A stretch of 8,370 nucleotides of DNA from Cryomorphaceae bacterium (GTDB taxonomy: Bacteria > Bacteroidota > Bacteroidia > Flavobacteriales > Schleiferiaceae): assembly GCA_003444795.1 (NCBI GenBank), contig DLWR01000016.1, positions 1 through 8,370 on the forward strand, read 5' to 3'. Positions 5,577-8,370 of this stretch are shown here, piece after piece. Each line of letters opens with the position of its first letter. Position 1 is the stretch's first letter. The translations under genes and the position numbers were made by a program. The notes under the pieces were generated by a model. The model had not been told where the DNA came from, did no database searches, and saw only the letters and a list, made by a program, of their open reading frames with translations.

Positions 5577-7268
5577 ATGAAACGCAGATCCTTCCTGCTT
5601 GGCGCTGGCGCGTTGGGCTCCGTTGCCGCATTTAAAGGCTTACAAACCCTCTTGGACGATTCTACTTCTGCAGAAAATGGAAGTCATTCCGGTAGCGATG
5701 GAGATGGTAGTGGGAATGCCACCGTGGCCATTCTTCAAACCACCGACGTGCACTGTCAAGTACATCCGCACGATGAACTTTTTTGGGAAAATAACCAAGC
5801 GGTTTACCGAAAGACGGGCGGATATGCGCATTTGGCCAGTTACCTGAAAGAGGAACGCCCCAAGCATGCACATAGTTTCCTCATTGACACGGGTGACATG
5901 TTCCAAGGCTCGGAACTCAGCGTGAAAACCACGGGCAAGGCGATGGTTCCCATTTTGAATGGTCTAGGCTACGACCTGTATTTGCCTGGGAACTGGGAGG
6001 TGGTCTACTACAAACAGGCTATGCAGGAACTTTTGGGTTCGCTACATGCGCCGAAGGTTTGTGCGAATATGTACCACGACGCCGGCAACGGAGATAAAGG
6101 GGAGTTGATATTCCCTCCCTACCACATTTGGAATGTGAACGGCGTAAAAATTGGCTTTTTGGGCTATACAGATCACTTAGTCCCTGTGCGTCAAAGCCCC
6201 AATTATTCTAAGGGCATTGTGTACACCAAGCCCGAAGAAAACACTAAGCACTATGTGGATGTCTTGCGCAACCAAGAAAAATGCGCGGCGGTCATCATCA
6301 TCGCCCATATGGGCTTGTCCCAGCAAATTGCACTGGCCAATCTGGAGGTTTGTGAAGGTGTGGACTACGTTCTAGGAGGGGATACCCATGAGCGCGTTCG
6401 CGTTCCCATCCAATGCCAGTATGCTAAAGTCGTGGAGCCAGGTGCATTTGGATCCTTCGTGGGACGCTTGGAAATGCGCTTTGAGAATGGGAAACTGGTT
6501 GAGGACACCTACACCTTGGATGAGGTCAACTCGGACCAATATCCGGCAGATGCCAAAATGGCACAGCTGATTCAAGATAATGAGGCGCCCTTCAAGGCAG
6601 AAATCGAAACCATTGTAGGGCATTCTACCTTGCCGCTCTACCGCTACTTTGTGATTGAGAACCCCATGGATACGTTAATTCTCAACGCCTTGGATTGGAA
6701 ACTGAGCGAAGTGGACGTGGTCTTGTCCAACGGATTCCGTTTTTGCCCTCCCCGAACGACGCCCGATGAAACCGGAAATATTCCTATCACGGCGGGCTAC
6801 CTCTATGACATGCTTCCCGTGGATTCCAATGTCCGCACGGCTCAAGCAAATGGGGCTCAAATCAAGAAATGGCTGGAAAAGGAGCTGAACAATGTATTCG
6901 CGAAGGAAGCAGCTGAGCGCTTCGGCGGTTGGGTGATCAAATTCAAGGGAATGACCATTGAATTTGAGGCCTTTGCTCCCAAAGGTCAGCGCGTCAAGAA
7001 AGCCTTGATTCATGGCGAACCAATTGAGCTTTCGCGCATGTACACCCTTTCTGCGTGCGAACGCGACGGCGATCCCGACGATATTTTGTGCCGAATCAAA
7101 GGCGTCAAAAATGCCGTAACCCGAGACTTCACCTTACACGAAGTCATCAAGGAATACTTGGCTGAAAACAGTCCCGTAACCCCAACGCCTCCCATGGCCG
7201 CCAAAGTTCTCGATGCGCCACAAACGCTCTTGACCCAGGTATCTGGCGTGGATTATCAATTTGTGTAA
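5577..7268 (+). CDS. soxB: SoxB-like thiosulfohydrolase / 5'-nucleotidase-family metallophosphoesterase, Tat-exported
   Basis: Periplasmic dinuclear-metal hydrolase. SoxB releases sulfate from the sulfur carrier SoxYZ; relatives are 5'-nucleotidases. A Tat signal (RRSFLLGAG, residues 3-11) is followed by a Ser/Gly/Asp-rich linker (29-47). The metallophosphoesterase domain (48 to about 300) has TTDVH (Asp57, His59), DTGDMFQG (Asp107), GNWE (Asn139, Trp140), IAHMG (His244) and GGDTH (Asp269, His271). The C-terminal domain (about 345-563) carries LSNGFRF (383-389) and DSNVRTAQANGAQIK (416-430), similar to the substrate-binding domain of SoxB. Trp140 in place of the catalytic His of 5'-nucleotidases (GNHE) favours SoxB, where I recall GHWE. 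However, Asn139 and Asp269 differ from the SoxB sequences I recall, so the assignment is probable and not certain. It lies 39 bases after tsdA with no clear promoter and abuts the porin start. No SoxYZ gene is visible in the window. Confidence 0.72.
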   Translation: MKRRSFLLGAGALGSVAAFKGLQTLLDDSTSAENGSHSGSDGDGSGNATVAILQTTDVHCQVHPHDELFWENNQAVYRKTGGYAHLASYLKEERPKHAHSFLIDTGDMFQGSELSVKTTGKAMVPILNGLGYDLYLPGNWEVVYYKQAMQELLGSLHAPKVCANMYHDAGNGDKGELIFPPYHIWNVNGVKIGFLGYTDHLVPVRQSPNYSKGIVYTKPEENTKHYVDVLRNQEKCAAVIIIAHMGLSQQIALANLEVCEGVDYVLGGDTHERVRVPIQCQYAKVVEPGAFGSFVGRLEMRFENGKLVEDTYTLDEVNSDQYPADAKMAQLIQDNEAPFKAEIETIVGHSTLPLYRYFVIENPMDTLILNALDWKLSEVDVVLSNGFRFCPPRTTPDETGNIPITAGYLYDMLPVDSNVRTAQANGAQIKKWLEKELNNVFAKEAAERFGGWVIKFKGMTIEFEAFAPKGQRVKKALIHGEPIELSRMYTLSACERDGDPDDILCRIKGVKNAVTRDFTLHEVIKEYLAENSPVTPTPPMAAKVLDAPQTLLTQVSGVDYQFV

Positions 7269-8370
7269 ATGAAAAACACCATGATCTTGAAGAGCGGCTT
7301 AGCCGCTTTTCTTTTTGCACATAGTCTGAATGCGCTTGCATGGAACAGCTTCCAGCTAACGGATTCTACGGAAACCTATACCAGTATAAACGATTGGATG
7401 TCGAAAAGTGTATGGCGATTTCACAATCGATCATACCTCATGGCAACCTGGAACCAGGGCAGTTTGCGCGATGATGCCACGTGGGCGGAAGGGGGAGAAA
7501 TGGGACTTCTCACGGCTCCTATTCGAGGATGGAGACTTGGATTTTCAGGCTACTTCATTTTCGATTTGGCTTCTACCGCATTGGGTGAAGATGTTGGGGG
7601 GCTTCGCAATCGGTATGAAATTGGTCAGTACGACGTAACGGATCGTTTGGCTTATCGGGAATTGGAACGCCTGGAAGATTTGTTTGTGGAAAAAGAATGG
7701 GCCACAACCGCACTACGCTTAGGCCGCCAAAACTTGGAAACGCCCTTTTTCAACAAACAGGATGGACGCATGCGTCCCACGACGGAAGAAGGGCTCTGGG
7801 TGAGGCAATCCTTTCAAGGCTGGGAAGCGCAAGGAATGGCCATTTGGGCCGTCTCTCCTCGTTCAACCATTCACTGGTATGACTTAAAGGAGTCTATCGG
7901 ACCCTTTGGAACAGGTTTGGACCCTCTAACGGGAGAAAAGCATGACTTGGAATTCACGGAAGGCAGTCCCGTTTTATACATAGGGAATTTGGCGAGTCCA
8001 ACCTGGAAGAATGCCCGCATTCATGCATGGTCAATGATCTGGCCCCAAGTATTCCAAACGCATCGAATCGGCATAGACCACCAGCCTTTGGACAAGGGCA
8101 TGGTTTGGGCTGTTCACCTCTACGATCAGCGTGCGTTGGGGAATGGAGGCAATGGGGATCCTTTAAAAGCCTATGTGCTGCCCAATCATCACGCACGGGT
8201 GTATTCCGCACAAGCGGGGTATAAGATTCAGCTGAAAGATGGATTTGAAGCGATTACCGTAAATGGGACGCGCATAACAGGGGAGGGTAGATACCTTATG
8301 CCCCGTGAGTGGGGGGGCGATCCCTTCTTTACCTTCCTACCTCGTGAACGGAACGAAGGCATGGCAGATG
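7269..8370 (+). CDS. OprD-like outer-membrane porin, 3'-truncated by the window edge
   Basis: An open frame runs from the ATG at 7269 to the right edge with no stop (367 codons). The N-terminus is a Sec signal peptide: Met/Lys start, hydrophobic SGLAAFLFAHSL, and likely cleavage after NALA (residue 24). The rest is rich in alternating aromatic and polar residues typical of a beta-barrel. Recognisable OprD-like blocks are LGRQNLETPFFNKQDGRMRP (151-170) and REWGGDPFFTFLPRERNEG (346-364). OprD-type porins pass small anionic or amphoteric solutes across the outer membrane; in this context thiosulfate, tetrathionate or an organosulfur compound is a reasonable guess, not a demonstrated cargo. The ATG directly follows the TAA of the SoxB-like gene (TAAATG), suggesting translational coupling. 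A terminator-like hairpin lies inside codons 7-16. The family call rests on remembered motifs and the barrel-like pattern. Confidence 0.75.
   Translation, partial: MKNTMILKSGLAAFLFAHSLNALAWNSFQLTDSTETYTSINDWMSKSVWRFHNRSYLMATWNQGSLRDDATWAEGGEMGLLTAPIRGWRLGFSGYFIFDLASTALGEDVGGLRNRYEIGQYDVTDRLAYRELERLEDLFVEKEWATTALRLGRQNLETPFFNKQDGRMRPTTEEGLWVRQSFQGWEAQGMAIWAVSPRSTIHWYDLKESIGPFGTGLDPLTGEKHDLEFTEGSPVLYIGNLASPTWKNARIHAWSMIWPQVFQTHRIGIDHQPLDKGMVWAVHLYDQRALGNGGNGDPLKAYVLPNHHARVYSAQAGYKIQLKDGFEAITVNGTRITGEGRYLMPREWGGDPFFTFLPRERNEGMAD
7289..7316 (+). terminator. Terminator-like hairpin within the first codons of the porin gene
   Basis: AGCGGC (7293-7298), loop TTA, GCCGCT (7302-7307) form a perfect 6-bp GC-rich stem, extendable to 10 bp (7289-7298 with 7302-7311) with one G-U pair. 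A T-rich run follows at once (TTTTC at 7307-7311, TTTTT at 7312-7316). This is the form of an intrinsic terminator, but it lies inside the signal-peptide region of the porin. It may act as an attenuator relieved by translation, or as a leaky operon end that lowers porin expression. Termination activity is inferred. Confidence 0.5.

Noticed and set aside
7408..7882. Two short plus-strand open frames within the porin region
   Set aside because: Both are out of frame with the continuous signal-peptide-bearing porin frame that spans the whole region.
1..8370. CRISPR arrays, tRNA/rRNA genes, transposases or insertion-sequence ends
   Set aside because: No regularly spaced repeats, no tRNA cloverleaf or rRNA-like sequence and no transposase motifs were seen on either strand.

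Overview
The window looks like chromosomal DNA of a member of the Bacteroidota, possibly a marine flavobacteria-like lineage. The reasons are the lack of Shine-Dalgarno sequences before confident starts, a few TAnnTTTG-like promoter elements, a transporter split into a YeeE/YedE half and a DUF6691 half, and moderate GC content. The genus cannot be read from the sequence.

Layout. Bases 1-773 hold the 3' part of a TolC/CusC-type outer-membrane efflux gene that runs off the left edge. A 137-base gap with an inverted repeat leads to a complete DEAD-box RNA helicase (911-2215). A VOC-family (glyoxalase/extradiol-dioxygenase fold) gene lies convergently on the minus strand (2204-2695), overlapping the helicase end by 12 bases. 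Divergent from it is a class I SAM-dependent methyltransferase (2762-3388).

From 3468 to the right edge there is one tightly packed plus-strand gene set: YeeE/YedE half-transporter, DUF6691 half-transporter, membrane-anchored diheme cytochrome c of the TsdA (thiosulfate dehydrogenase / tetrathionate reductase) type, Tat-exported SoxB-like metallophosphoesterase, and an OprD-like outer-membrane porin that is cut by the right edge. The gaps between these genes are 12, 3, 39 and 0 bases. I read this as an inorganic sulfur (thiosulfate/tetrathionate) module: entry through the outer membrane by the porin, redox or hydrolytic chemistry in the periplasm by TsdA and the SoxB-like protein, and passage of a sulfur species across the inner membrane by the split YeeE pair. 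No SoxYZ, SoxAX or SoxCD gene is visible here.

Regulation. Two 16-base palindromes of the form nGTGA-N6-TCACA, close to the Crp/CAP consensus, lie in the two intergenic regions before the methyltransferase and before the sulfur gene set. Each is followed, after exactly 21 bases, by an 8-base element one mismatch from the Bacteroidota -7 box TAnnTTTG. This suggests a shared Crp/Fnr-type activator. A 10-bp hairpin followed by a T-rich run lies inside the first codons of the porin gene and could attenuate it.
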